Assembly (NCBI RefSeq): GCF_014207135.1
Contig: NZ_JACHCC010000013.1
Coordinates: 166,505 to 230,504, forward strand
DNA from: Pedobacter cryoconitis
Lineage (GTDB): Bacteria; Bacteroidota; Bacteroidia; Sphingobacteriales; Sphingobacteriaceae
Direction: 5' to 3'
Length of the DNA: 64,000 nt
Part shown: positions 1 through 10,730 of the stretch, piece by piece
How positions within the stretch are numbered: position 1 is the first letter of the stretch
How the letters are laid out: each line of letters starts with the position of its first letter
Notes under the pieces: model-generated
Seen by the model: only the letters and a program-made list of their open reading frames with translations
What the model was told of the DNA's origin: nothing
Database searches by the model: none
Position numbers and translations under genes: made by a program

Positions 1-3000
1 GCGCCGGTCCTTCCGATAATTACGACGAAAGAAGCAACAGAGATTAATGGGACCAATGCGCTAAGTGGCGGGAAGCTCATCAGTAATGGCGGGGCTTTAC
101 TGACAATGAATGGAATTGTCTGGAGCACAGTTTCGGGTTTTCAGCCGGATACGGCTACCAGGCAGAAAACTATTCAGCAATCTACTGATGATTTTGTCAG
201 TATGTTAAACAATTTATCACCTGGAACAACCTACTATGTGCATGCCTATGCGATCAATCCGGTTGGTCTGGTATTTGGTAATGAGATTGTTTTAAGAACG
301 CCAAGTGTACCTTCACTGACTACACTGAAACCAATTACTTCAACAATTACCAGCACATCGGCTACCAGCGGAGGTAGTATTATCAGTAATGGCGGAACTT
401 ATATCAGTAGTAATGGTATCTGCTGGAGTACTTCAAAAAATCCTAGACTGAGTGATCAGAATACTATAGCAGGTTCGGGTACGGGAAATTTTACTGCAGC
501 ACTTAAAGACCTGATGGGTTCAACGACTTATTATGTACGTGCTTTTGCCACCAACTTTGCTGGTACGGGTTATGGAAACCTGGATAGTCTGACCACAAAA
601 CCACCGGTTCCAACTACGGTAATTACAGCAAAGGCAACAGAGATCACAGCTACGACTGCAACTTCAGGTGGTGAGATTACCAGCAATGGTGGTGCGCTGG
701 TGAGTACCAGAGGAATTGTATGGAGTACTGACCCTGATTTTGCACCAGATACAGTTACAACAAACAGGACTGCAGATACAGGTTATGAGAAGGGGATTTT
801 TGTTAGCTATATGAAAAAACTGGTTCCCGGAACAACTTATTATGTTCGTGCTTATGCGGTCAGTATTGCCGGAACCTCATATGGAAATATAATCAGTTTT
901 ACGACACCTGATTATGCAACGCTGACTACGAATTCACCTGCTCAGGTTTCAAATACTTCTGCAATGGTGGGTGGAACAGTTACGGCTGCTGGAGGTTCAC
1001 CGGTTACTGGAAGGGGAGTCGTATGGAGTACAGTCTCTAATTTTACACCGGATGCTTCTTCAGCAAATACAACCAGTAACGGTGCAGGTATCGGAAGTTT
1101 CGACAGCCAGCTAAAGGATTTGCTTCCTGATACTAAATATTATGTCAGGGCTTATGCGATAACGATGGCTGGTGCAGCTTATGGCCAGCAGGTAAGTTTT
1201 ACTACCTATCCTCCGGGATTGAGTACTTTAACTACTATAGCGCCTACACAGATCACAGGAAATACGGCATCCAGCGGTGGGATTATCAGTGATGAGGGAG
1301 GTGTCGTTGCCGATACGCGCGGGGTGGTCTGGAGTACTCAGCCGGGCTTTAATCCTGACCTGGTTCCGGCTTCAGGCAGAACGGTTCAGGCGGGAGCGGG
1401 TAAAGGACAATTTATCAGTAAACTTACCGGACTGATTCCTGGAACAACTTATTATATACGGGCTTATGCTTCGAACCGGGTAGGTACAGCCTATGGAGAT
1501 GAAATTAGTTTTACAACACCGGATATTCCTTCACTGACTACGATCAATATCTCTTCTGTTACCGGAACGACGGCAGTAAGTGGAGGTGTGATCAATCAGA
1601 CAGGAGGAACACCTTTAACTGCACAGGGGATATGCTGGAGCATCAGCCCTAATCCAACAATTGGTCTGATCACTAAAACGAGTGACGCCGGAAATGGTGT
1701 GTTCACCAGCAGACTGGCAGGATTGAAACCAGCTACCAAATATTATGTCAGAGCTTATGCGACCAATTCTATTGGTACTGCCTATGGTAATGAAATCAGT
1801 TTTACCACTACACCTATTCTGGCGAGTGTGACAACGAATGATGCGGTGGTTACTTCAGATAATTCCATTAGCAGCGGAGGGACTATCACTTCGGATGGTG
1901 GAAATCCGGTTACTGCACGCGGTTTGATCTGGAGTAAAAGAGCAAATTTTAAACCTGATACAGTTGTCACGAATAAGACGGTTAATGGAACGGGTATAGG
2001 GAATTTTATCAGTGAGATTAACCCTATGGACAGGAGTACCACTTATTATATACGTGCTTATGCCACTAACAGTGCAGGGACAGCTTATGGAAATCAGCTG
2101 ATGACTTCTATATTTCCTACTTCACCTATTCTGAATACCAATATCATTACATCAATTACAGGCGTAACGGCTGTAAGTGGTGGAGAAATTGTGAAAGATG
2201 GTGGTGCGCTGGTCACCAAACGGGGAATCGTCTGGAGTACTTCACAAAATCCGACAATATCTTTATTAACCAAGACCAGTGATGTGGATTTTGGGGATGG
2301 AACTTTTACCAGTAGTATGACTGGTTTGTTGCAGAATACTACTTATTATGTAAGGGCCTATGCGGTTAATGGTATCGGCGTGGCCTATGGATTGGAAAAA
2401 TCATTTACAACACTGGCTGTTCCTACCTTAACAGCGACTACTCCTGCAACTAACATCTTGGCTACAAGTGCAGTCAGTGGAGGGAAAATCACTGATGACG
2501 GACGGACGGCTATTACCAGTCGAGGAATTGTATGGGGCACCTATGATAATCCAACTATTGATCTGAGTACAAAAACTGTAGATCAGCTGACTCAGGGAAT
2601 AGGTAGTTTCACAGCGACGCTTACTGGTTTAAAAGCAAATACTACTTATTATGTAAGAGCCTATGCAACGAATATGGTAGGGATAACTTATGGTAGTCAG
2701 ATCGTTCTTAAAACCAATACTGTAATGTTGCCAACATTAAGTACGGTACCAGTTACAGCAATACAAGGTATTTCGGCCGTAGGTGGTGGAATAGTCACAG
2801 ATGACGGAGGGATGCCGGTTGTCACCAGAGGTTTAGTCTGGAGCTTAACCAGTTCGCCAACTATCGCACTGCCAACCAAGATTATCAATGGTACAGCAGG
2901 TACGGGTACATTCAGCAATGTCTTTGCCGGACTTATACCGGGTACTACTTATTATATCCGCGCATTTGCAACGAATAGCGCAGGAACTGCTTATGGTAAT

Positions 3001-4191
3001 GAACTGACCTTTACAACTTCGGCCATTGTGCCCTCGTTAAGTCAGGTGGCGATTGCTAATCTGAAAATGAACAGTGCAGATGGAACTGCGAACCTGGTCT
3101 CAGATGGCGGATCGGCGATCACAGATCTTGGTCTGATCTGGAATACCGCAGATGTAATTCCTGACTGGTTAAATAACAATCTGTCAGTAGGTGCTTCAGG
3201 TACATCAATTACGGGTACAATGACCAGTCTATTACCAGCCACAAAATATTTTGTATGGGCATATGGTAAGAATGTAATTGGTACGGGTTATAGTGCGAAA
3301 TCAACTACGTTCACAACACCTTCGCTGGCTTCATTGACTACAACGAAACCTAGTCTGGTCACGACAATAACAGCCAATTCGGGAGGAACAATTACGAGTG
3401 ACGGAGGGGTACCGGTAACTGCCAGAGGACTGGTTTGGGGTATTGTGCCAAATCCGGTAATTGGTGGGGTTAATCAGTCATCGAATGGTACAGGTGCAGG
3501 TGGTTTTGTAACCAATATTACAGGATTGATAAAAGGTACAAAATATTATGTCAGGGCTTATGCTACCAACAGTATGGGAACTAGTTACGGTAACCTGGAT
3601 AGCTTAACCACATTGGATATACCAAGTGTGAAAACAAGTCCGGCAACTAATATCCTAAGTACTTCGGTTACAAGTGGTGGTGAAATTACGAATGATGGTG
3701 GTGCGACTGTTACGGCAAGAGGGGTAATCTGGGATGTTGCTAAAGATCCGACAACAGCTTTAACAACCAAAACAGCCGATGGTACTGGCCCAGGGGTATT
3801 TACCAGTAAGGTTGGTCCGTTGGCCTTAGCTACCAAATACTATTTCAGGGCATATGCTACTAATAGTGTGGGGACTGCTTATGGTAAACTGGATAGTTTA
3901 AATACACCTGCAGTACTTCCTGTAGTTGGTCCAGTGACTATTAGCAATATGACCCAGAATACGGCTACAGGAACGGCTGCGGTAACTTATGATGGTGGAG
4001 CTGATGTTACTGCGAGAGGTTTTGTCTGGGATACTTCAACGGGTCCTTCACTGGATAATAATGTGATTTTAAGTGGTACGGGTATAGGAAGTATGAGCAC
4101 GGTATTTACCGGACTGGTAGAAGGCCCAACCTACTATGTCAGAGCCTTTGCAACGAATAGCGTGGGAACAAGCTATTCTGCTGAAATGAGT
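1..4191 (+). repeat. Tandem Fn3-like repeat array (14 units)
   Basis: Fourteen in-frame units of about 300 bases each encode an Fn3-like module. Each has a SGG-I-NGG segment, a RG-VWST segment, a GTGxF turn and a TTYYVRAYATN strand before the linker. Units are clearly related but diverged at the DNA level. The first unit continues upstream of the window. Confidence 0.85.
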
Positions 4192-7100
4192 TTCAAAATA
4201 TGTAAACCTTTTACTGTAATTCATAAGGCTGGATTAAATGGTGCACCTGTTGATAAAACAGTGACTTATGGTTCATTCAATAGTATTATGTCAGGTGAGG
4301 CTAAATGCTGGATTACTAAAAATCTGGGGGCTGATCAGCAGGCAATTGCAGTAAATGATAACAGTGAGGCAGCTGCCGGATGGTACTGGCAGTTTAACAA
4401 GGTACAAGGATATAAAAATGACGGAACAAACCGTACACCTAATAATGCCTGGACTCCATGGATCACAGGTAATAGTGAGAATTCAAATTGGTTAGCAGCA
4501 AATGATCCTTGTGTTCAGTTACTTGGTGGCGGCTGGCGTATTCCAACATCAACGGAGTGGGTAAAGGTAATCGGATCACCGCAAAACTGGACTAGTATTG
4601 CTGATGCTTTTGCTACAGAATTAAAACTCCATGCTGCAGGTTTAATGGCGAGTAATAATGGTGTTTTAGCTTCAAGAGGGGCAAACACAAGTTACTGGAG
4701 CAGCACACAGTATAGCAGTTCTCCTTATGCTAATTATTTTTACAATGGAAACCAGGTGAGTTATGCTGATAAAGCCTATGCTATGCCAATCCGTTGTCTG
4801 AGGGATGCACAGGTGAAAAGTATTCCTTCTATAAGTAATGTGACTTTGCCGGTAGCCAGTATGACGGCTAATTCGGCAAATGGTTTGGCTACTGTGACCA
4901 ACGACGGAGGGGCTTCGGTCACTAAAAGAGGATTGGTATGGAATACGACAGGTTTACCTACCCTGGCCGACAATGTTGTTCTCGTTGGTAAAGGAACAGG
5001 TGATATTACTGGTACAATTACTGGTTTAGTGGAAGGACCTACTTATTATGTTCGTGCATTTGCAACTAATAGTGAGGGTACTGCTTATAGCCCGCTGATC
5101 AATAGCTTTAAGATTTGTATTCCTTTTACTGCCATTCACAAGGCAGGCTTAAATGGAGCGCCTGTAGATAAAACAGTAACTTATGGAGTCGTAAATACTA
5201 GTATTTCGGGAGCTGCCAGATGCTGGATCACCCAAAACCTGGGCTCAGATCAGCAAGCTGTTGCTGTAAATGATAACAGCGAGGCATCTGCCGGATGGTA
5301 CTGGCAGTTTAACAGATTACAGGGGTATAAAAATGACGGGACTAACCGCACACCAAATAATGCCTGGACCCCATGGGTTGGAAGTAACAGTGAGAACTTA
5401 AACTGGTTACCTGCTAATGATCCTTGTATACAATTGTTAGGTGGTGGATGGCGTCTTCCTACATCAACCGAATGGGCTACGGCGCTTGCACCTCCGCAAA
5501 ACTGGACAGGTGCGGCATTAGCGTATGCGTCAGAGTTAAAAGTGCATAACGCAGGATTAATGGCTAACAACACGAGTGTGTTAAGTGCGAGAGGTACTAA
5601 CATGAGTTACTGGGCCAGTACGCAATACAGCAGCGCTTCTTATGGTAATTATTTCTATAATGGTTATACCGTAAGTTATGCTGATAAAGCTTATGCTATG
5701 CCAGTCCGTTGTCTGCGTGATACATTGACGAAAAATCTTCCTTCGGTAACGAATGTAACTGTACCAGTTCCTGAGATGACAGTGAATACGGCTAATGGTT
5801 ATGCTACAGTTACCAATGATGGCGGTTCTGCAATAAGCGCGCGAGGTCTGGTATGGAATACTACGGGTACCCCTACGCTTGCGGATAATATAGTTAATCT
5901 GGGAACAGGAACTGGCGCAATCAAGAGTATACTGGCCAACCTTGCAGAAGGGCCAACTTATTATGTTCGTGCATTTGCAACTAATAGTTCAGGAACAAAT
6001 TACAGTCAGCTGGTGAGCAGTTTTAAAATCTGTAATCCATTTACAGTAATTCATAAAGCCGGACTAAATGGTGCACCTGTTGATAAAACAGTGACTTACG
6101 GAACAATAAGTACTAATATTTCGGGTGCTGCCAGATGCTGGATTACGCAAAACCTGGGTTCGGATCAGCAGGCTACTGCTGTCGGTGATGCTACTGAAGC
6201 TTCTGCCGGATGGTACTGGCAGTTTAACAGATTACAGGGTTATAAAAATGATGGAACTAACCGTACACCGAACAATGCCTGGACCCCATGGATTGGAAGT
6301 ATAAGTGAAAATCAATCCTGGTTACCTGCCAATGATCCTTGTATATTACTTCTAGGTGGCGGATGGCGTCTGCCAACCTCAGCAGAGTGGGCAGCAGCAG
6401 CGGCACCTCCTCAAAACTGGGGTGGTACAGCGGCAGCTTATGCATCGGAATTAAAACTTCATAATGCAGGATTATTGGCCTATAACACGGGTGCTTTAAC
6501 TGTCAGAGGCACCAATATGAGTTACTGGACCGGTACACAGTACACTAGTTCTCCTTATGGTAATTATTTCTTTAATGGTTATACTGTAAGTTATGCAGAT
6601 AAAGCGAATGCTTTACCTGTCCGCTGTCTGCGTGATACCCTGGCGAAAAATATTCCATCGGTAACTAACGTAGTTGTTCCTGTTGCTGAGATGACAGTGA
6701 ATACGGCTAATGGTTTGGCTACGGTTACTAATGATGGTGGCTCTGCAGTTAGCTCACGTGGTCTGGTATGGAATACTACGGGTACACCTACACTTGCGGA
6801 TAATGTGATTAATCTGGGAACGGGAACAGGGAACCTTAAGGGAACATTGACTAGTCTGATAGAAGGGCCAACTTATTATGTGCGTGCTTATGCCACAAAT
6901 AGTACCGGCACAAATTACAGCCCACTGGTGAGTAGCTTTAAAATTTGTAATCCATTTACGGTAATTCATAAAGCGGGATTAAATGGAGCGCCTGTTGATA
7001 AAACGGTAACATATGGAACCGTAAATAGTGGTATATCGGGTGCTGCCAGATGCTGGATCACGCAAAACCTGGGAGCCGACAAACAGGCCAATACAGTTGA

Positions 7101-8466
7101 TGATAATACCGAGGCTTCTTCTGGCTGGTACTGGCAGTTCAACAGGGTCCAGGGTTTTAAACATGACGGTGCAACCCGGACGCCTAATAACGCGTGGACT
7201 CCATGGGTTGCAAGTAACAGTGAAAATTTAAACTGGTTACCTGCTAATGATCCTTGTGTCCAGCTACTTGGTGGCGGATGGCGACTGCCGACCTCAACCG
7301 AATGGGCGACGGCGGTGGCACCTCCTCAAAACTGGATTAATCAGGCTGCAGCTTATGGGTCGGAACTGAAGATTCATAGTGCAGGATATTTAACTCTTAA
7401 TACTGCTGTTTTGACTTCCAGAGGCAGTTATATGGCTTACTGGAGCAGTACACAGAATGCGAGCGTTAGTTATGGTAACATTTTGTTTAATGGTAATGGG
7501 GTTTCTTACGCTGATAAAGCTTCTGGATTTCCAATCCGTTGTCTGAGAGATCAACTGGCGAAGAATGTGCCTTCAGTAAGTAATGTAGTTATACCTGTTG
7601 CTGAGATGACGGCTAATTCTGCTAATGGTTCGGCTACTGTAACTAATGATGGTGGAGCACCGGTAACGGCAAGGGGGGTGGTATGGAATACTACAGGTAC
7701 ACCGACCATACAGGATAATGTTATTGCTCTGGATAAGGGAACAGGAGTTATCAAAACAACATTGCCTAGTTTGACAGAAGGGCCAACTTACTATGTTCGG
7801 GCCTATGCAACAAACAGCGAAGGTACAAGCTATAGTCCGGTAGTGAGCAGTTTTAAAATTTGTAATCCTTTTACTGTGGTTCATAAAGCAGGGGTAAATG
7901 GGGCACCTGTTGATAAAACGGTGACTTATGGAACAGTAAGTAGCAATATTTCGGGAGCTTCAAAATGCTGGATTACTCAGAATCTAGGTGCAGACCAGCA
8001 GGCTTCGTCATTAGCTGATGCTACAGAGGCTTCGTCTGGCTGGTACTGGCAGTTTAACCGTTCGCAGGGTTATAAGTATGATGCTGTTGGCAGGACTCCA
8101 ACCAATGCAGTTAAACCATGGGTGATAACTAATAGCGAAAATCTATCCTGGCTACCTGCAAATGATCCTTGTGCATTGCTGTTAGGTACAGGATGGAGAA
8201 TCCCTACAAATACAGAATGGACGGCTGCTGCTGCTCCGCCTCAGTACTGGCAAACTCAAGCACAGGTATACAGTTCAGAATTAAAACTTCATGGTGCAGG
8301 ATATCTGCCTTATAATACTGGTGTTATCACTGGAAGAGGCACAGTTATAATGTATTGGAGTAATACACAGTACAGTAGTAGTCCTTATGGAATTTGTTTC
8401 TTTAATACTGCTAATTCTTATACAGATAAAGCCACCGGAGTACCTATACGTTGTTTAAAAGATTAA
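1..8466 (+). CDS. Giant Fn3-like repeat / FISUMP surface protein, 5' end outside window
   Basis: The reading frame is open from base 1, and bases 1-105 encode the same repeat type, so the first in-frame ATG (106) is not the true start. The gene is cut by the window edge. The visible part (about 2,820 residues) has 14 Fn3-like repeats of about 100 residues, each ending in a TTYYVRAYATNS-type strand. Five FISUMP modules (about 205 residues) follow, each separated by one more Fn3-like repeat. FISUMP marks are KCWIT-NLG, GGGWR-PT-EW, YWSSTQY and a final PIRCLRD. The family is known from secreted and surface proteins of Fibrobacter and Bacteroidota; binding or adhesion is an inference. The protein stops inside the last FISUMP module and carries no recognisable T9SS sorting domain. 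A TlpA-like gene starts 8 bases downstream. Confidence 0.9.
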   Translation, partial: APVLPIITTKEATEINGTNALSGGKLISNGGALLTMNGIVWSTVSGFQPDTATRQKTIQQSTDDFVSMLNNLSPGTTYYVHAYAINPVGLVFGNEIVLRTPSVPSLTTLKPITSTITSTSATSGGSIISNGGTYISSNGICWSTSKNPRLSDQNTIAGSGTGNFTAALKDLMGSTTYYVRAFATNFAGTGYGNLDSLTTKPPVPTTVITAKATEITATTATSGGEITSNGGALVSTRGIVWSTDPDFAPDTVTTNRTADTGYEKGIFVSYMKKLVPGTTYYVRAYAVSIAGTSYGNIISFTTPDYATLTTNSPAQVSNTSAMVGGTVTAAGGSPVTGRGVVWSTVSNFTPDASSANTTSNGAGIGSFDSQLKDLLPDTKYYVRAYAITMAGAAYGQQVSFTTYPPGLSTLTTIAPTQITGNTASSGGIISDEGGVVADTRGVVWSTQPGFNPDLVPASGRTVQAGAGKGQFISKLTGLIPGTTYYIRAYASNRVGTAYGDEISFTTPDIPSLTTINISSVTGTTAVSGGVINQTGGTPLTAQGICWSISPNPTIGLITKTSDAGNGVFTSRLAGLKPATKYYVRAYATNSIGTAYGNEISFTTTPILASVTTNDAVVTSDNSISSGGTITSDGGNPVTARGLIWSKRANFKPDTVVTNKTVNGTGIGNFISEINPMDRSTTYYIRAYATNSAGTAYGNQLMTSIFPTSPILNTNIITSITGVTAVSGGEIVKDGGALVTKRGIVWSTSQNPTISLLTKTSDVDFGDGTFTSSMTGLLQNTTYYVRAYAVNGIGVAYGLEKSFTTLAVPTLTATTPATNILATSAVSGGKITDDGRTAITSRGIVWGTYDNPTIDLSTKTVDQLTQGIGSFTATLTGLKANTTYYVRAYATNMVGITYGSQIVLKTNTVMLPTLSTVPVTAIQGISAVGGGIVTDDGGMPVVTRGLVWSLTSSPTIALPTKIINGTAGTGTFSNVFAGLIPGTTYYIRAFATNSAGTAYGNELTFTTSAIVPSLSQVAIANLKMNSADGTANLVSDGGSAITDLGLIWNTADVIPDWLNNNLSVGASGTSITGTMTSLLPATKYFVWAYGKNVIGTGYSAKSTTFTTPSLASLTTTKPSLVTTITANSGGTITSDGGVPVTARGLVWGIVPNPVIGGVNQSSNGTGAGGFVTNITGLIKGTKYYVRAYATNSMGTSYGNLDSLTTLDIPSVKTSPATNILSTSVTSGGEITNDGGATVTARGVIWDVAKDPTTALTTKTADGTGPGVFTSKVGPLALATKYYFRAYATNSVGTAYGKLDSLNTPAVLPVVGPVTISNMTQNTATGTAAVTYDGGADVTARGFVWDTSTGPSLDNNVILSGTGIGSMSTVFTGLVEGPTYYVRAFATNSVGTSYSAEMSFKICKPFTVIHKAGLNGAPVDKTVTYGSFNSIMSGEAKCWITKNLGADQQAIAVNDNSEAAAGWYWQFNKVQGYKNDGTNRTPNNAWTPWITGNSENSNWLAANDPCVQLLGGGWRIPTSTEWVKVIGSPQNWTSIADAFATELKLHAAGLMASNNGVLASRGANTSYWSSTQYSSSPYANYFYNGNQVSYADKAYAMPIRCLRDAQVKSIPSISNVTLPVASMTANSANGLATVTNDGGASVTKRGLVWNTTGLPTLADNVVLVGKGTGDITGTITGLVEGPTYYVRAFATNSEGTAYSPLINSFKICIPFTAIHKAGLNGAPVDKTVTYGVVNTSISGAARCWITQNLGSDQQAVAVNDNSEASAGWYWQFNRLQGYKNDGTNRTPNNAWTPWVGSNSENLNWLPANDPCIQLLGGGWRLPTSTEWATALAPPQNWTGAALAYASELKVHNAGLMANNTSVLSARGTNMSYWASTQYSSASYGNYFYNGYTVSYADKAYAMPVRCLRDTLTKNLPSVTNVTVPVPEMTVNTANGYATVTNDGGSAISARGLVWNTTGTPTLADNIVNLGTGTGAIKSILANLAEGPTYYVRAFATNSSGTNYSQLVSSFKICNPFTVIHKAGLNGAPVDKTVTYGTISTNISGAARCWITQNLGSDQQATAVGDATEASAGWYWQFNRLQGYKNDGTNRTPNNAWTPWIGSISENQSWLPANDPCILLLGGGWRLPTSAEWAAAAAPPQNWGGTAAAYASELKLHNAGLLAYNTGALTVRGTNMSYWTGTQYTSSPYGNYFFNGYTVSYADKANALPVRCLRDTLAKNIPSVTNVVVPVAEMTVNTANGLATVTNDGGSAVSSRGLVWNTTGTPTLADNVINLGTGTGNLKGTLTSLIEGPTYYVRAYATNSTGTNYSPLVSSFKICNPFTVIHKAGLNGAPVDKTVTYGTVNSGISGAARCWITQNLGADKQANTVDDNTEASSGWYWQFNRVQGFKHDGATRTPNNAWTPWVASNSENLNWLPANDPCVQLLGGGWRLPTSTEWATAVAPPQNWINQAAAYGSELKIHSAGYLTLNTAVLTSRGSYMAYWSSTQNASVSYGNILFNGNGVSYADKASGFPIRCLRDQLAKNVPSVSNVVIPVAEMTANSANGSATVTNDGGAPVTARGVVWNTTGTPTIQDNVIALDKGTGVIKTTLPSLTEGPTYYVRAYATNSEGTSYSPVVSSFKICNPFTVVHKAGVNGAPVDKTVTYGTVSSNISGASKCWITQNLGADQQASSLADATEASSGWYWQFNRSQGYKYDAVGRTPTNAVKPWVITNSENLSWLPANDPCALLLGTGWRIPTNTEWTAAAAPPQYWQTQAQVYSSELKLHGAGYLPYNTGVITGRGTVIMYWSNTQYSSSPYGICFFNTANSYTDKATGVPIRCLKD
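4192..8463 (+). repeat. Five FISUMP modules in exact 915-bp repeat units
   Basis: FISUMP modules begin with FKIC at 4192, 5107, 6022, 6937 and 7852, so each step is exactly 915 bases (305 codons). The first four modules are 615 bases and the last is 612. Each intervening Fn3-like repeat is 300 bases. Neighbouring copies share long stretches such as HKAGLNGAPVDKTVTYG, which points to tandem duplication with purifying selection on length. Confidence 0.9.
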
Positions 8467-8473
8467 TTGTGGA

Positions 8474-9931
8474 ATGAATAATAAATATAAAATGAGTGGT
8501 GAAAAAATGAAAAATGTAATGCGGTTGTTACCTGTTGCTTGTTTATGTCTGCTGGGCATAAAGTCAAAAGGGCAGGACGTCAATCTGAAAATACATTTGT
8601 CGGGAGTATATAAAAGTAAGATTACCTTATTGTCCATATCGGGTTCATCGCTGAAAACGGTTTCTGAAAATCCGGGCATAAAGAATGGAGAAACAGCTGT
8701 TCTTAATATTTCTAAAATTCAGTTGCCAGCAGAGTTCGTACTGCGGTTTGATTATCAGGAAAAAGAAACGAGTAATCCTTATCCGGCAGAGAAACACATT
8801 TTTGTGAGTAGTCAGAACCTGGAACTATGGGCCCGTCCTAAAGCATTGAATCATCCGGATAGTACTTACTTCCAGAAGGGGGAAATAGAGAACACTTTGT
8901 TTGACAGGTTCTCGCGGGACAATATGAAACAGCGGGAACAGTTAGGTCTGCTGCAAAATTTTCTGATGAACTATGACCAGCCGGAATCTAAGTTTTTTAA
9001 TCTGGGTACTGAAGAGTATGAACAAAGAAGACTGACTTACAATAAATGGGTCGGTGCACAGATAGAACAGCATAAAAATGCCTTTGTGAGTAATGGTTTT
9101 GCTTTCCAGTATATCTCTCCGATTTTATGGAAAGGAAACGGTAGTGACAGGATGAATAGTGTAATCGCGCATTATTTTGACGGAATGGATTTTAAAAACC
9201 CAATGATTCTCAAAACGGCCGATCTGAAAGACTGGATGGATAAGTATGTGAATATTTATGGAACAATGTCTACAACTATTCAGCTCCGGGATTCTCTGTT
9301 TACGCTTGCCGGAAAACGAGCGGTTGAACGGGCAAAACTGGGACATCCTTTAGTTTACGGATGGATGGTCGATTACTTCTATACGGGGTTTGAAAGTTTT
9401 AATATGACCGCGGGTATTAAGATGCTGGAACCTTATCTGAACGATCCTCTCTGTCTGACCGCAAAACGAAAAGCTATCGAACAAAGGCTGAAGGGAATGG
9501 AAACTCTGGTAACGGGATCTGTTGCTCCTGATTTTAGCTGGAGACTGACTTCAGGTAAAACGGTACAGTTTCAGCAATATAAAACCGAAGCTAAATATAA
9601 ACTTGTCCTGTTCTGGTCGGCCGAATGCCAGCATTGTAAAGAACTGTTGGATCAGCTTCATCCCTGGTACCAGGAGGGAGCTAACAGAGATATGATGGAT
9701 GTATTTGCCATTAGTCTGGATGAAACAGAGACGGAAATTCCTGCGTGGGAAAAGGCTAAAGTTAATCTTCCGGCCTTTAAACATCAGCGGGCTGAACAGG
9801 GGATCAGAAGCCCGGAAGCTAACGCTTATTTTGTTTTGTCTACCCCTACAATGGTTCTGGTAGATGCTAAAACCAACAAGATTGTCGCTTTGCCCGAAAC
9901 AGTTGAACAGCTGAAGGCAGCTATGAAATAA
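8474..9931 (+). CDS. TlpA-like thioredoxin-fold protein
   Basis: A secreted or periplasmic protein of 485 residues. The C-terminal 130 residues form a TlpA/AhpC-TSA thioredoxin fold with the redox pair CQHC at residues 385-388 after LVLFWSAE, and a cis-proline loop STPTMVLVD. The N-terminal 330 residues resemble the variable domain seen in Bacteroidota TlpA-like proteins, but I recognise no specific family. A signal peptide (VMRLLPVACLCLLGIKSKG) begins about 11 residues in, so ATG 8507 may be the real start. It follows the giant repeat gene by 7 bases and is probably co-transcribed. The likely role is thiol-disulfide exchange in the envelope, perhaps for the many Cys-containing FISUMP modules; that link is inference. 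Confidence 0.8.
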   Translation: MNNKYKMSGEKMKNVMRLLPVACLCLLGIKSKGQDVNLKIHLSGVYKSKITLLSISGSSLKTVSENPGIKNGETAVLNISKIQLPAEFVLRFDYQEKETSNPYPAEKHIFVSSQNLELWARPKALNHPDSTYFQKGEIENTLFDRFSRDNMKQREQLGLLQNFLMNYDQPESKFFNLGTEEYEQRRLTYNKWVGAQIEQHKNAFVSNGFAFQYISPILWKGNGSDRMNSVIAHYFDGMDFKNPMILKTADLKDWMDKYVNIYGTMSTTIQLRDSLFTLAGKRAVERAKLGHPLVYGWMVDYFYTGFESFNMTAGIKMLEPYLNDPLCLTAKRKAIEQRLKGMETLVTGSVAPDFSWRLTSGKTVQFQQYKTEAKYKLVLFWSAECQHCKELLDQLHPWYQEGANRDMMDVFAISLDETETEIPAWEKAKVNLPAFKHQRAEQGIRSPEANAYFVLSTPTMVLVDAKTNKIVALPETVEQLKAAMK

Positions 9932-9946
9932 ACAATATATACTCTG

Positions 9947-10720
9947 ATGAAAAATAAAATGAAGAAGATAATTGTCTCTCTTTCCATTGGGCTGATATTA
10001 TTCTCCGGTCAGGCTTTAAAGGCTCAGTTAAGTGTGGGGTCTGAAGGTTTGTTTATTCAGAATGGAACGGTATTCAGTACGGATGGATTAACACTTGTTC
10101 CTTCTAATGACTGGGGTTTTAATAATCTGATTGTCGCGATGCACCCTTCGGTGGTGATCTGGCCAAGATTTAACAGTATTCAGCGGATGTACCGGTTCAA
10201 CCGGCCAGTTACTTTTCAGGGGGAACTTGCTTTGAGTTTCCAGGACATAGAACTGAATGGGAATGAGGCTAAAGATCTTGTACTGGCTTATTCGAAAACA
10301 ACCAGTAATAATTATAAGGATTACAATCTGGTTCAGGAAAGTGTGGCTTCTCCGAATGAGCATTATGTGGGACAGTTGTTCGCCAAACCCATAATCTTTG
10401 CTGATGTCAATGCGGTGAGTATGGTGTCAACATCTGCTATCATGTATAAGGATATTGAAGCCAATAATATGATCACTCCCAATGGAGATGGGAAAAATGA
10501 TGTCTGGATCGTAAAGAATATCCAGCAATATCCGAATAATGAACTGAAAATATTTGACAGGGAAGGAAGGGTAGTTTATAGTAAAATTGGCTATGACAAC
10601 ACATGGGATGGAACGTTTAATGGCAATCCATTACCAGAGGATACTTATTACTATATCCTTTACATCGATTCGGGTAAGTCTAAAAAGACCGGATTTATTA
10701 CAATAGTGAAAGAACAATAA
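9947..10720 (+). CDS. Secreted protein with T9SS type B (CHU_C) sorting domain
   Basis: 257 residues with a signal peptide (KKIIVSLSIGLILFSGQALKAQ). The last 85 residues form a gliding-motility-associated, CHU_C-type C-terminal domain: NNMITPNGDGKNDVW, then LKIFDREGRVVY, NTWDGTFNGNPLP and DTYYYILY. This domain targets cargo to the type IX secretion system and the cell surface. The N-terminal 165 residues are not recognised. The PorP/SprF-family gene follows 10 bases downstream, the usual arrangement for a type B substrate and its dedicated partner. The function of the mature protein is unknown. Confidence 0.9.
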   Translation: MKNKMKKIIVSLSIGLILFSGQALKAQLSVGSEGLFIQNGTVFSTDGLTLVPSNDWGFNNLIVAMHPSVVIWPRFNSIQRMYRFNRPVTFQGELALSFQDIELNGNEAKDLVLAYSKTTSNNYKDYNLVQESVASPNEHYVGQLFAKPIIFADVNAVSMVSTSAIMYKDIEANNMITPNGDGKNDVWIVKNIQQYPNNELKIFDREGRVVYSKIGYDNTWDGTFNGNPLPEDTYYYILYIDSGKSKKTGFITIVKEQ

Positions 10721-10730
10721 AATATACAAG

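Noticed and set aside
5250..5603. Minus-strand open frame of 117 residues inside the giant repeat gene
   Set aside because: It mirrors the FISUMP repeat on the opposite strand, and similar shadow frames appear in other units. No start context or family supports it.
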